Shown here one piece after another: positions 42,933 through 51,900 of a stretch of 64,000 bases of DNA. Positions within the stretch are counted from its first letter, which is position 1. Every line of letters begins with the position of its first letter. The stretch comes from Yeosuana sp043876835 (GTDB taxonomy: Bacteria > Bacteroidota > Bacteroidia > Flavobacteriales > Flavobacteriaceae). The DNA is taken from the NCBI RefSeq assembly GCF_043876835.1, contig NZ_JBAWJZ010000004.1, forward strand, positions 186,001-250,000, given 5' to 3'. Both the position numbers and the translations under genes were made by a program. The notes beneath the pieces were generated by a model. It saw only the letters and a program-made list of their open reading frames with translations, was not told the origin of the DNA and did no database searches.

Positions 42933-42994
42933 AAAGGTTTGTTTTTTAGCTCAGTTCTTGTTAAACAACCACATAGATATTAAAAAGCCGCCAA

Positions 42995-43026
42995 TAAAAA
43001 AATACGCACTACTGCGTATTTTTTTA
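42995..43026 (+). terminator. Intrinsic terminator
   Basis: AATACGCA (43001-43008) and TGCGTATT (43013-43020) with loop CTAC, preceded by A and followed by T residues. It separates the IS110 element from the rhlE gene. Confidence 0.8.
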
Positions 43027-43118
43027 TTTTAAAACGATTTTGGTTTTAAACACATGGCCATTTGTAACCGGCACTGGCATGAAAAAACAAGTTTCTAACA
43101 AACTAAACAAATTAGCCG

Positions 43119-43126
43119 TACCTTTG
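43119..43126 (+). promoter_or_regulatory. Candidate -7 promoter element of rhlE
   Basis: TACCTTTG followed by CAG fits TAnnTTTG and lies 56 bp before the chosen start codon. No clean -33 TTG is seen. Confidence 0.5.
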
Positions 43127-43181
43127 CAGCTAATAAAAAAATGACACTAACAGTTAGATGGTCATTTACCAAATACTTTAT

Positions 43182-44444
43182 ATGTCATTCAACCAATTAG
43201 GCTTATCTGAAGCCTTGCTAAAAGCTATTAGCAAAAAAGGATATACTACCCCAAGCCCTATACAAATAAAAGCCATTCCGCCCATTTTAGAAGGAAAAGA
43301 TATTTTGGCTTCGGCACAAACAGGTACAGGTAAAACAGCAGGGTTTACCTTGCCATTACTACAATTATTATCGCAAGGACAAACCTTAAGGCAACGCCCT
43401 GTAAGAGCCTTGGTATTAACACCCACACGAGAGCTGGCAGCCCAAGTATATGAAAACGTGAAGGAATACAGTGTGTTTCTCGATTTACGTTCGGCGGTTA
43501 TTTTTGGTGGCGTTAACCAAAACTCGCAGGTAGCTCATTTACGCCAAGGCGTGGATGTGCTGGTGGCTACACCCGGACGTTTGATTGATTTGCACAGCCA
43601 AGGTGTATTATCGCTTTCTAAAATTGAAATTTTAGTACTTGATGAAGCCGACCGCATGCTAGATATGGGCTTTTTACGCGATATAGAACGCATTATGAAA
43701 ATGATGCCCGCCAAACGACAGAACCTGATGTTTTCGGCTACCTTTTCACACGATATTAAAAAACTGGCGCAGGGTATTTTAAACCATCCGGTACAGGTGG
43801 AAGCTACTCCCGAAAATACCACGGTTGAGGCTATTTCACAAAAAGTATTCAGGGTTGCCAAAGGTTTAAAAACTGGCTTGATTATTAAGTTAATAGCTGA
43901 AGGAAACTGGAAACAGGTGTTGGTGTTTACACGTACCAAGCATGGTGCCAATAAACTGTGTGAAAAAATGGTGCAGGCAGGCATTACGGCGGCGGCTATA
44001 CATGGCAACAAAAGTCAGGGAGCCAGAACCAAAGCGTTAAGTGGTTTTAAACATGGTGATGTAAGGGTATTGGTAGCTACCGATATTGCTGCCCGCGGAC
44101 TGGATATTCCGTTATTGCCCCATGTTATTAATTTTGAATTGCCTAATATTCCTGAAGATTATATTCACAGAATAGGCAGAACGGGCAGAGCAGGAGCCAG
44201 AGGTGAAGCTTTATCGTTAGTAAGTGCTGATGAAACTACCTTTTTAAGAGATATTGAAAAACTGGTAGGGATGCGCTTTCCGGTAGAAATCATCGAGGGT
44301 TTTGAACCCGACCCCAATGCATCAACCGAGCCAGAAAAAAGACAACAACGAACAGGCGGCAACAGGAGTAGAAATAATGCAGCTCCCAAAAATGCCGGTG
44401 GAGACAGTTCAAGACGACGCAATAATAAAAGCAGACGAAATTAA
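43182..44444 (+). CDS. rhlE: DEAD-box RNA helicase RhlE
   Basis: A 420-residue ATP-dependent RNA helicase for RNA decay and ribosome assembly. Motifs in order: Q motif region YTTPSPIQIKAIPPI, motif I AQTGTGKT, Ia PTRELA, II DEAD, III SAT, IV VFTRTK, V ATDIAARGLD and VI HRIGRTGRAG. The tail after residue 375 is disordered and basic (RNRSRNNAAPKN). The ATG at 43158 gives an eight-residue extension; 43182 (MSFNQLGLSEALL) fits the family. Codon use is visibly G+C-richer than in the flanks. Two small genes follow in the same direction. Confidence 0.95.
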   Translation: MSFNQLGLSEALLKAISKKGYTTPSPIQIKAIPPILEGKDILASAQTGTGKTAGFTLPLLQLLSQGQTLRQRPVRALVLTPTRELAAQVYENVKEYSVFLDLRSAVIFGGVNQNSQVAHLRQGVDVLVATPGRLIDLHSQGVLSLSKIEILVLDEADRMLDMGFLRDIERIMKMMPAKRQNLMFSATFSHDIKKLAQGILNHPVQVEATPENTTVEAISQKVFRVAKGLKTGLIIKLIAEGNWKQVLVFTRTKHGANKLCEKMVQAGITAAAIHGNKSQGARTKALSGFKHGDVRVLVATDIAARGLDIPLLPHVINFELPNIPEDYIHRIGRTGRAGARGEALSLVSADETTFLRDIEKLVGMRFPVEIIEGFEPDPNASTEPEKRQQRTGGNRSRNNAAPKNAGGDSSRRRNNKSRRN

Positions 44445-44449
44445 CACCC

Positions 44450-44674
44450 ATGCAAAAGATTTTAAGAGATAAAATTCTGGAAGTATGCGATAAAAAGATT
44501 GCCGAAAAAGGAGATCAGGTTGGTATTTCTTTTTATGCCTTTTTTAAAAATAAAAATGAAAATCCGGAGTTGTTAATGGAAGCGGCACAGTGGTGGATTA
44601 TGACCCATAAGTTAGACCACTTTGAGAAAGCTGTAAAAATTAAACGTTTAATACATGGAAACACAACCCAATAA
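44450..44674 (+). CDS. Small conserved protein (DUF6500-like)
   Basis: A 74-residue cytoplasmic protein (LRDKILEVCDKKIAEKGDQV, YAFFKNKNENPELLMEAAQW). It looks like the small family called DUF6500 in marine bacteria; this naming is from memory of the pattern. Function unknown. It starts 5 bp after rhlE and its 3' end overlaps the next gene by 20 bp, so the three genes form one transcript. Confidence 0.65.
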   Translation: MQKILRDKILEVCDKKIAEKGDQVGISFYAFFKNKNENPELLMEAAQWWIMTHKLDHFEKAVKIKRLIHGNTTQ

Positions 44675-44879
44675 TCCGCTACACGGCATTACTTTAGAAA
44701 AAATCTTGAATGATTTAGTGGCGCATTACGGTTGGGAGTATATGGGGTATACCATTAAAATTAAATGTTTTACCGATAATCCTTCGGTAAAATCCAGCTT
44801 AACATTTTTGCGCAAAACACCTTGGGCACGTGCCAAAGTGGAAACCATGTATTTAAAAATGCTTAAAAAGAAGTTTTAA
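44655..44879 (+). CDS. VF530 family (DUF2132) DNA-binding-like protein
   Basis: A 74-residue protein with the family pattern NNPLHGITLEKILNDLVAHY, GWEYMGYTIKIKCFTDNPSV, KSSLTFLRKTPWARAKVE. A structure of a member (VF530 of Vibrio) shows a DNA-binding-like helical fold; cellular role is unknown. Third gene of the rhlE unit, overlapping the preceding one. A toxin-antitoxin role was considered and not supported. Confidence 0.85.
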   Translation: METQPNNPLHGITLEKILNDLVAHYGWEYMGYTIKIKCFTDNPSVKSSLTFLRKTPWARAKVETMYLKMLKKKF

Positions 44880-44902
44880 TATAATTTTTTAGGCAAGCGC
44901 TT

Positions 44903-45565
44903 CTAGTTTTTCTTTTTATCGGTGATATAAGCTTTAATAATATAATCTAATTTAGGGTAGTTTTTCTTTAGATACTTATTTCCTAAATCATGAATGGAAT
45001 CTTGCTTATTATCCAATTCGTCTTCATAACCATTATAAAATGTTTCTACAATGTCCATTCCTTTTATTACTTTGGCAACTACAGGAAACCCTTTAACTTT
45101 TGAATAGTTAAGGGTGTCTAAGCGTATATTATCTTTTAAGTTTATAAAAATTTGATTGGTTCTGGTTCCGGGCGTACTTCTTGCAAATGCTATGGTAGCT
45201 TTTAAATTGCTTTCAATTACCGGTTCATCTGGTACTTTAAATTTGTTCCAGGCATTCGTTTTTATACTGTCGTTATGAATACCAAATTGCGCAACAAAAT
45301 CTGGGATTACCCTAAAAATGGCAATATTGGTATAAAAACCTTTATGGATTAATTGGTAAAGACGATCGACTGCGTATGGAGACCAGGTTCTTTTGGCTTC
45401 AATTTCAAAATTTCCTTTTGTGGTTTCAAATGTAGCCTTAAAATATTCAGGGGCTTTTTCTTTGGTCCACTTTTCATGAAACGCTGTATGGCATGAAAAT
45501 ATTTGAAAAGCAAGCACTATCATTAATGTTTTATAAATAAATGGTCTGTTGTTGTAAAATTTCAT
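44903..45565 (-). CDS. Cyclophilin-type peptidyl-prolyl isomerase, lipoprotein
   Basis: A 220-residue exported isomerase that speeds prolyl bond rotation in envelope proteins. A lipoprotein signal ends at QIFSC (Cys25). The cyclophilin domain spans about 40-205: FETTKGNFEIEAKRTWSPYA, YTNIAIFRVIPDFVAQFG (with the catalytic FRV..F.Q pattern) and ATIAFARSTPGTRTNQIFIN. Convergent with the VF530 gene and single. Confidence 0.92.
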   Translation of the reverse strand: MKFYNNRPFIYKTLMIVLAFQIFSCHTAFHEKWTKEKAPEYFKATFETTKGNFEIEAKRTWSPYAVDRLYQLIHKGFYTNIAIFRVIPDFVAQFGIHNDSIKTNAWNKFKVPDEPVIESNLKATIAFARSTPGTRTNQIFINLKDNIRLDTLNYSKVKGFPVVAKVIKGMDIVETFYNGYEDELDNKQDSIHDLGNKYLKKNYPKLDYIIKAYITDKKKN

Positions 45566-45619
45566 AGGTAACTGTTGTTATTTAAAATGATACGCTGGTT
45601 AATACATTTTGTTTCCGCA

Positions 45620-46216
45620 CTAAAACACCTTGTTTAAAAAAGTGGCAATGTTTTCCTGATTCGCCCTGATGAGTTCTGCTTTGGCGTTGGCTATATCCTG
45701 TGGTTTTTTGTCTTGCGAGAGCTTAAATTTACCTTCCCAATGGGTAATGGTTATTTCAAAACCGTTCACATACGATAAGGCACCTTCCATACGTGGGTTG
45801 TTGGGTTCTAACACATACCTGTGCTCGGGTTGTTCTAAAAACTCGGTCATTGTTATCATGCTTTCTTTAATGGCTTCGGCATCGTTTATGGCTTTTACCG
45901 TTCCTTTTATGTGCACTTTTATATAGTTCCAGGTTGGTAACTGGGTGGTGGTATAAATGCTTGGCGAAATGTAACATTGTGGGCCTGAAAAAATAAGGGC
46001 TATCTCGTTATTATCCTGCAACAAACTGGCATGCGGATTAAATTTGTCGATATGCCCGATAAGTTTACCATCGGCTTCTCTGTAAATTAAGGGTAAGTGT
46101 GTAATAAACGGTTCGTTGTTTTTTACAGAAATGAGGGTAGCTAACGGATAGGTTTTTATCACCTCTATCATATGATGGATGTTGCTGTCCTGATGATGTT
46201 TTGGAGGATAACTCAA
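45620..46216 (-). CDS. PaiB-like FMN-binding negative regulator
   Basis: A 198-residue protein of the PaiB family with a split-barrel FMN-binding fold. It starts MSYPPKHHQDSNIHHMIEVI, and THLPLIYREADGKLIGHIDK, LIFSGPQCYISPSIYTTTQL and PTWNYIKVHIKGTV are typical. In Bacillus PaiB represses sporulation and protease genes; in flavobacteria the role is unknown and it may be an oxidoreductase. Divergent from radC. Confidence 0.88.
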   Translation of the reverse strand: MSYPPKHHQDSNIHHMIEVIKTYPLATLISVKNNEPFITHLPLIYREADGKLIGHIDKFNPHASLLQDNNEIALIFSGPQCYISPSIYTTTQLPTWNYIKVHIKGTVKAINDAEAIKESMITMTEFLEQPEHRYVLEPNNPRMEGALSYVNGFEITITHWEGKFKLSQDKKPQDIANAKAELIRANQENIATFLNKVF

Positions 46217-46278
46217 GTTGTTACTAATTTAAATTAATGATTGTTGATTTATAAAATTACAATATTTATCTTTATCAG

Positions 46279-46977
46279 ATGCAAGAAAAACCTACCTCGT
46301 TTTCCATTAAAAATTGGTCGCAGGATGACCAGCCACGAGAGAAATTACTTTATAAAGGTAAAGCTGCCTTAAGTGATGCAGAGCTGGTTGCTATTTTAAT
46401 AGGTTCTGGCAATAGAGAGGAGAGTGCCGTTGATTTGTGCAAGCGCATTCTGGCAAGTGTTGATAATAACTTAAGCGCGTTGGGTAAACTATCCATCAAG
46501 CAACTTATGGATTTTAAAGGCATAGGTGAAGCAAAGGCCATAACCATAGCTGCCGCCTTAGAGTTAGGAAGACGGCGTAGAGGCGAAGAGGCTTTAGAAA
46601 AAAAGAAAATTACTTCGAGCCAATCGGTTTTTGAGTTGATGCAGCCTATAATTGGCGAATTGCAGCATGAGGAATTCTGGATTATTTATTTGAACAATTC
46701 CAATAAAGTGATTCAAAAAAGCCAGTTAAGTAAAGGCGGTATTACCGGTACGTTGGTTGATGTTAGACTGGTTTTAAAAAATGCTTTGGAAGTAGGTGCA
46801 ACAGGTATTATTTTGGCACATAACCATCCGTCGGGAACTCTAAAACCCAGCGAGGCAGATAAACAACTTACCAATAAACTAAAACTGGCTTCAGAAAGTT
46901 TAGATATAAAAGTATTGGACCATTTGATTGTAACAGAAAAGGCATACCTTAGTTTTGCCGATGAAAACCTATTGTAA
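46279..46977 (+). CDS. radC: RadC family protein (JAB/MPN metalloprotein)
   Basis: A 232-residue protein with an N-terminal helix-hairpin-helix part (DFKGIGEAKAITIAAALELG) and a C-terminal JAMM domain whose zinc motif is ILAHNHPSGTLKPSEADKQL (HxHPSG...D). RadC was long called a DNA repair protein; direct repair activity is not shown and a peptidase or recombination-linked role is possible. Its stop is immediately followed by the start of the polysaccharide-deacetylase-like gene, with no gap. Confidence 0.92.
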   Translation: MQEKPTSFSIKNWSQDDQPREKLLYKGKAALSDAELVAILIGSGNREESAVDLCKRILASVDNNLSALGKLSIKQLMDFKGIGEAKAITIAAALELGRRRRGEEALEKKKITSSQSVFELMQPIIGELQHEEFWIIYLNNSNKVIQKSQLSKGGITGTLVDVRLVLKNALEVGATGIILAHNHPSGTLKPSEADKQLTNKLKLASESLDIKVLDHLIVTEKAYLSFADENLL

Positions 46978-48291
46978 ATGCTTTTAGTTTATACACATAA
47001 AATTGCACCACGATTGCGATATGTATTTAAACATATCTGCACCAGGGTTTTAGGTATTGAGGTTTCTTTTACTACTACTATTGAAGAGTTTATAGCGCAT
47101 GATAGTTTAAAAATGTCGTACACCAAACAGCAACTGGGTAACGAGTTTTTTGTGAAAAGTAACGATATACTGTATGAACAAGGTCTGTCGGATATAGAGA
47201 TTAATGTGCATGACTGGGAAAATACCAAATGCTTTTTTTATATTGGAGAGAAGAGTGCGATTCCTTTTGATATTTTTGCCGCTTCGTTTTATTTGTTATC
47301 AAGATATGAAGAGTATTTGCCCCATGTAAATGATGAATACGGACGGTTTTCGGCAACGGAAAGTATCGGGTACAAATATGGGTTTTTACATCAGCCAGTT
47401 GTAGATATCTGGGCTTACAAGTTTAGAGACAAATTGCAAAGCCAATATCCTGAATTTGTGTTTCCAAAAAGAACTTACAGTATAAAACCAATTATAGATG
47501 TGCCTAGTGCCTATAATTTTAAATTAAAAGGTTTTATGAGAACTTTTGGGGGCACTGTAAAAGATTTAAGTGAATTAAAACTAAAACGATTGTATTACAG
47601 ATATATGGTTATTTTAGGCTTTAAGCACGACCCGTACGATACCTTTAAGTACATTGTAAACAAACAAAAGCAAACTAAATATAAATTCCTGTTCTTTTTT
47701 TTAATAGGCGATTATTCTACTTACGACAAAGGCATTAACCCTAATAAAAAGAAATTTGTATCGCTTATAAAACGCGTAGCAGATTACTGTAAAGTTGGTT
47801 TAAAAGCGTCGTATTTTGCAATTCACGACCCTGCCATTTTGAAAAAGGAAAAACTAAAAATGGAGGCCATTATAAATAGGTCGTTATCAGCTTCAAGACA
47901 GTCTTTTTCAAAACTTAATTTACCAGAATCTTACAGAAGTCTTATAGAACTTGAAATTAAGGAAGATTATACCATGGGTTACGTAAATCAAATAGGTTTT
48001 AGAGCCGGAAGCTGCACACCTTTTTTGTTTTATGATTTAGATTACGAGGTGCAAACCCCTTTAAAAATATGGTCGTATAATTTACTGGATTATACCTTGT
48101 TAAAAACACATTCTCTTTTAGACAAAAAGAAAGCTTTAATGAAAATTATTAACGAAATAAAACAGGTTGACGGCGTGTTTGTACCTGTTTTTCATAATTA
48201 TACCTTTAGTGAATTGGAGCGCTGGAAAGGATTTAAGGAATTGTTTAATATTATTTTAGAATCTACTAATGACATCCCACCTGTAGAATAA
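46978..48291 (+). CDS. Polysaccharide deacetylase-like protein
   Basis: A 437-residue protein of a Bacteroidota group related to NodB/CE4 polysaccharide deacetylases. The N-terminal half (FDIFAASFYLLSRYEEYLPH) resembles the DUF7033 region; the C-terminal half has YSIKPIIDVPSAYNFKLKGF, FFFLIGDYSTYDKGINPNKK and RQSFSKLNLPESYRSLIELE. The CE4 motifs are weakly kept, with Asp in the IIDV segment; catalysis is uncertain. It follows radC directly, probably translationally coupled. Confidence 0.75.
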   Translation: MLLVYTHKIAPRLRYVFKHICTRVLGIEVSFTTTIEEFIAHDSLKMSYTKQQLGNEFFVKSNDILYEQGLSDIEINVHDWENTKCFFYIGEKSAIPFDIFAASFYLLSRYEEYLPHVNDEYGRFSATESIGYKYGFLHQPVVDIWAYKFRDKLQSQYPEFVFPKRTYSIKPIIDVPSAYNFKLKGFMRTFGGTVKDLSELKLKRLYYRYMVILGFKHDPYDTFKYIVNKQKQTKYKFLFFFLIGDYSTYDKGINPNKKKFVSLIKRVADYCKVGLKASYFAIHDPAILKKEKLKMEAIINRSLSASRQSFSKLNLPESYRSLIELEIKEDYTMGYVNQIGFRAGSCTPFLFYDLDYEVQTPLKIWSYNLLDYTLLKTHSLLDKKKALMKIINEIKQVDGVFVPVFHNYTFSELERWKGFKELFNIILESTNDIPPVE

Positions 48292-48304
48292 TAAAAACCA
48301 ACAG

Positions 48305-48994
48305 ATGAAAATTGATAATATAACCGATATATTTTTTGATTTAGACCATACACTTTGGGATTTTGATAAAAATTCTGGTCTGGCCTTCGAAAAAATATTC
48401 AATATTAACAACATAAAAGTTGATACAACCCAGTTTTTAAGTTATTATGAACCCATAAATTTAGAATACTGGAAACTGTACCGCGAAGAAAAAATTGATA
48501 AAGCATCTTTACGGTTTGGCAGATTAAACGATGCCTTTTTAGCTGTGAATCAGGTAATTGATAAAGAATTGATCTTTAAGTTGTCTGAAGATTATATAAC
48601 GCACCTTACTACATTTAATCATCTTTTTGATAACACCATTGATGTTTTGGAGTATTTAAGCGTAAAATACAATCTGCATATTATTACGAATGGTTTTGCA
48701 GAAGTTCAGCAAAAAAAGCTAACATATTCTAAAATTGACCATTATTTTAAAACGGTAACAAATTCAGAACAGGTTGGAGTAAAAAAGCCAAACCCTAAAA
48801 TTTTCAATTTCGCCATCGACATTGCAAAAACCCATGTTAAAAAAAGCATTATGGTAGGCGATAATTTTGAAGCGGATATATTAGGGGCCAGAAATATTGG
48901 AATGGATGTTATTTTTTTTAATGTTAAAGCAGAAAGTACCGATAACAGTGTCAAGCAGATTGATAATTTAATTGGGTTAAAAAACTATTTGTAA
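48305..48994 (+). CDS. YjjG-type HAD phosphatase (pyrimidine nucleotidase)
   Basis: A 229-residue HAD-superfamily enzyme. Motif I is FFDLDHTLWDFDKNS with nucleophile Asp; motif II is IITNGFAEVQ; motif III Lys is in VGVKKPNPKIF and motif IV is MVGDNFEADILGARNIGM. YjjG removes phosphate from non-canonical pyrimidine nucleotides and cleans nucleotide pools. It follows the deacetylase-like gene by 13 bp. Confidence 0.9.
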   Translation: MKIDNITDIFFDLDHTLWDFDKNSGLAFEKIFNINNIKVDTTQFLSYYEPINLEYWKLYREEKIDKASLRFGRLNDAFLAVNQVIDKELIFKLSEDYITHLTTFNHLFDNTIDVLEYLSVKYNLHIITNGFAEVQQKKLTYSKIDHYFKTVTNSEQVGVKKPNPKIFNFAIDIAKTHVKKSIMVGDNFEADILGARNIGMDVIFFNVKAESTDNSVKQIDNLIGLKNYL

Positions 48995-49034
48995 AACCAT
49001 ACTAAGTACCCAATATTGTCGTTTTTATATATTT

Positions 49035-49592
49035 ATGCTCAAATTCGTTTTTAAATATCTTATAATAGTGGTTTCATTTGCTTTGACAACCATATCCTGT
49101 ACCAAGGATGTCGATTTTAATCAAGCCAATGACATACTGCTGACTCCGGTTTTTGAGTCTGATTTGGTATATATCAATGTGCCTGCCAATAAGTTCCTTG
49201 TTGAAGGGCAAGAAGTTGTTAATCTTAAAGATTCAGTTAATATTGATTTTTTTCAAGATGAATTTATTGTAGACTATTTGGTTAAAGCTGAGTTTATGCT
49301 TGAAACCACCAACACCATCAATAGGGCCTTTACCGTTCAGATTGATATGTTTGATGATTTTAACCAATTGCAACATACCTTTTCGTTTTTCTCGAGTGCG
49401 TCACCAAATAACAGTGAAGTGGTTACCGAACATGTCGAGATTTTTGAAGGGAACACCCTAGTGGCACTAAAAAACACCACGAAGCTTATTTTTACATTAA
49501 CGATTCAGCCTGGCGAACAAATAAACGAAAGCACTCCTGGTAGAATTATTTTAAAGTCTAAAGGAACTTTTTATTTGAACATCGATAGTTGA
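49035..49592 (+). CDS. Putative lipoprotein, envelope cluster gene 1
   Basis: A 185-residue exported lipoprotein: signal MLKFVFKYLIIVVSFALTTI with lipidated Cys22, then a beta-rich domain (DFFQDEFIVDYLVKAEFMLE, AFTVQIDMFDDFNQLQHTFS). No family could be named. It overlaps the next gene by 4 bp if the latter is read from 49589, so gene 1 to gene 3 (49035-51890) look like one operon of envelope proteins. Confidence 0.75.
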   Translation: MLKFVFKYLIIVVSFALTTISCTKDVDFNQANDILLTPVFESDLVYINVPANKFLVEGQEVVNLKDSVNIDFFQDEFIVDYLVKAEFMLETTNTINRAFTVQIDMFDDFNQLQHTFSFFSSASPNNSEVVTEHVEIFEGNTLVALKNTTKLIFTLTIQPGEQINESTPGRIILKSKGTFYLNIDS

Positions 49593-49594
49593 TT

Positions 49595-51007
49595 ATGAAA
49601 AGTGCCTGTTTATTCTTTATGATAGTCTCCTTTTTATCTTGGTCTCAAAACAAGCAGATACTTTATGGGTTTTCTGAAATTCCGCAGTCATTATTGATAA
49701 ATCCGGGAGGAAAAGTAACCAACGACTGGTGTTTTGGAATTCCGTTACTATCGCACATCCATGTCAATGCCGGAACCTCGGGAGTAACTGTTTACGATTT
49801 GTTTGCCAATGATGGTTTGGATTTTAATTTAAAACTGCAAAAAGCCATTTATAGCATGCAGGCAAACGATTTTTTTACTCTAAATGAGCAGTTGGAACTG
49901 TTCTCGGGAGGCTTTGCAATTGGCTCTAGTTACAATAAAAACCAGTATATTAGTTTTGGTATGTATCAAGAGCTGGATTTTATAGGGTACTTTCCAAAAG
50001 ATTACGCCATTTTAGCCTATGAAGGGAATCAATCCAACATCAACAGGGTTTTTGATGCCAGTGATTTTAGTGCCAAGGGAGAACTTATTTCTGTATTGCA
50101 TGTGGGATATAACAAAAAGGTCAATGATAACTTTACGGTGGGTGTTAGAGGAAAAATATATTCGGGCATCATGGATTTCAATTCAACAAAAAATAGAGGC
50201 TCGTTTGTAACGGTTAACGGAACCAATAATTTTTACGACCATATCTTTAATTTAGACTTGCAAGTGAGAACTTCGGGTTTATTGGCAGTAACAGATGATA
50301 ATGCAAGCTCAGATAAGGTGGTTAGCGATATAAAAAAAAGGCTATTTTTGGGTGGAAGTTTAGGTTTGGGCTTTGACGTTGGGTTTACCTATCAGATCAA
50401 TAAACAGTGGATGATTGATGGGAGTTTGCAAGACGTTGGTTTTATAAGGCACAGTAAAGATGTTGAAAATTACAGTGTAAAAGGCAACTATGTATTTGAA
50501 GGTGTAAACCCTATATTTCCAGAAACGGGTTCAGGACAAACTGCCGAAGAGTACTGGGATGAGATAGAAAATGAGTTTGAAGATTTGTTTAATGTTGATA
50601 CAACCAATACAAAATATACAACCTGGAGACCCGTAAAACTGAACGCATCATTAAATTATGCTTTTGGAAAAAGAAGAGACAAAGAGTGCAATTGTTTGCC
50701 TGATGAGGATGGTTACCAAAACGCAGTTGGCTTACAGGTATTTGCCATAAATAGGCCCAAACAACCTCAAATGGCGTTAACGGCCTATTTTTTAAGAAAA
50801 ATTTTTAAAGGACTGCAAGCTAAAGCTACGTACACCATAGATTCCTACTCCTTTAGCAATATTGGGTTAGGGCTTTCTGCCAATGTTGGAAATATGAATT
50901 TTTATATTATGGCCGATAATTTTTTAGAATACCAAAACATATATAATGCACAAAGTGTATCTTTACAATTAGGATTTAACTATATATTTAAAAAAAATGA
51001 AGATTAA
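49595..51007 (+). CDS. DUF5723 outer-membrane protein, envelope cluster gene 2
   Basis: A 470-residue exported protein with signal MKSACLFFMIVSFLSWSQN and the DUF5723 pattern: YGFSEIPQSLLINPGGKVTN, then FGIPLLSHIHVNAGTSGVTV, and many amphipathic strands such as AVGLQVFAINRPKQPQMALT. Family members are predicted barrels (PorV/PorP-like) that may link to surface structures or gliding. The 49589 ATG adds two residues. It overlaps gene 3 by 11 bp. Confidence 0.82.
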   Translation: MKSACLFFMIVSFLSWSQNKQILYGFSEIPQSLLINPGGKVTNDWCFGIPLLSHIHVNAGTSGVTVYDLFANDGLDFNLKLQKAIYSMQANDFFTLNEQLELFSGGFAIGSSYNKNQYISFGMYQELDFIGYFPKDYAILAYEGNQSNINRVFDASDFSAKGELISVLHVGYNKKVNDNFTVGVRGKIYSGIMDFNSTKNRGSFVTVNGTNNFYDHIFNLDLQVRTSGLLAVTDDNASSDKVVSDIKKRLFLGGSLGLGFDVGFTYQINKQWMIDGSLQDVGFIRHSKDVENYSVKGNYVFEGVNPIFPETGSGQTAEEYWDEIENEFEDLFNVDTTNTKYTTWRPVKLNASLNYAFGKRRDKECNCLPDEDGYQNAVGLQVFAINRPKQPQMALTAYFLRKIFKGLQAKATYTIDSYSFSNIGLGLSANVGNMNFYIMADNFLEYQNIYNAQSVSLQLGFNYIFKKNED

Positions 51008-51890
51008 GATTTTTACAGTATTAGCAATATTAATGGCAACTTTAAGCACATTTTCACAAGAAAACCTTAATGCCTACAAATATATTATTGTTCCAAAAAA
51101 ATATGATTTTTTAAAGACAGACGATCAATATAAAATCAATTCGTTGTCTAAGTTCCTGTTTGAAAAATATGGTTTTGAAACCGTAATGGAAGGAGAAGAC
51201 TATCCGGAAGATTTAATTAGAAACAGATGTTTAGGATTAAAGTCGAATGTAACTAAAGAGTCTGGACTTTTTAAAACAAAATTAGTTGCAGAGTTAAAGG
51301 ATTGTTATGATAAAACGGTTTTTACAAGCAGAGTAGGAGAAACCAGAGAAAAAGAATATGAAAAAGCCTATAATTTGGCGTTAAGAGATGCTTTTACATC
51401 GTTTGAAGCACTAAACCATAAGTTTGACCCTAGCGAAAGCCATATGGCTGCAAATGCACAAATAGCAGAGGAGGAGAAAAGCGAAACCGCGCAGGAAATT
51501 CAAAAACTTAAAGAAGAAATTGAAAGTTTAAAACAAGAAAAAATAGTTGAGGTTGCACCAGTTGAACCTGCAATGGAAGTTAAAGCTGTAAAGCAAGTAG
51601 ATCCTGTAAAAGTTGAAGCTATAAAGGCTGAGGTTGTAAAGGAAACCCCTAAAGAAACCATAAGCATGGAGGCTAAGTCAGGCGTATTGTATGCACAAGA
51701 AATTGATAATGGGTTTCAATTGGTTGACAGCACCCCAAAAGTTGTATATAAAATTAAAAAGACAGGTTTAGACAATGTATTTTTAGTTGAAAACATGAAT
51801 GCGACTTTATATAAAAAAGGGGAACAGTGGATTCTAGAATATTATGAAAATGGTGTGTTAAAACAAAATACACTCAATATCAAGTTCTAG
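50997..51890 (+). CDS. Secreted coiled-coil protein, envelope cluster gene 3
   Basis: A 297-residue exported protein. Signal residues 1-21 (ILMATLSTFSQE), then a domain KYIIVPKKYDFLKTDDQYKI resembling flavobacterial proteins of unknown function, a coiled coil (TAQEIQKLKEEIESLKQEKI), a Val/Pro/Lys-rich linker with repeats of the type VKVEAIKAEVVKE, and a C-terminal beta part. It may span from outer membrane to peptidoglycan. No family named; last gene of the operon, convergent with rarA. Confidence 0.75.
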   Translation: MKIKIFTVLAILMATLSTFSQENLNAYKYIIVPKKYDFLKTDDQYKINSLSKFLFEKYGFETVMEGEDYPEDLIRNRCLGLKSNVTKESGLFKTKLVAELKDCYDKTVFTSRVGETREKEYEKAYNLALRDAFTSFEALNHKFDPSESHMAANAQIAEEEKSETAQEIQKLKEEIESLKQEKIVEVAPVEPAMEVKAVKQVDPVKVEAIKAEVVKETPKETISMEAKSGVLYAQEIDNGFQLVDSTPKVVYKIKKTGLDNVFLVENMNATLYKKGEQWILEYYENGVLKQNTLNIKF

Positions 51891-51900
51891 AAGTTTAAAA

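Larger units (their letters stand above)
41757..42951 (+). mobile_element. IS110-family insertion sequence (limits tentative)
   Basis: Contains one DEDD transposase gene and long non-coding ends, with no terminal inverted repeats, as is normal in the family. The left limit is placed where the palindromic repeat 41644-41755 breaks off; the right limit is a guess based on a matching CT dinucleotide at 42950-42951. True ends need comparison with an empty site. Confidence 0.45.

Noticed and set aside
43535..44011. 158-codon frame antisense to rhlE
   Set aside because: Shadow frame of the helicase core; motifs of RhlE on the other strand are complete.
44450..44879. Two small overlapping genes as a toxin-antitoxin pair
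   Set aside because: The second is a VF530-family protein and the first a conserved small family member; neither resembles known toxins and they share the rhlE transcript.
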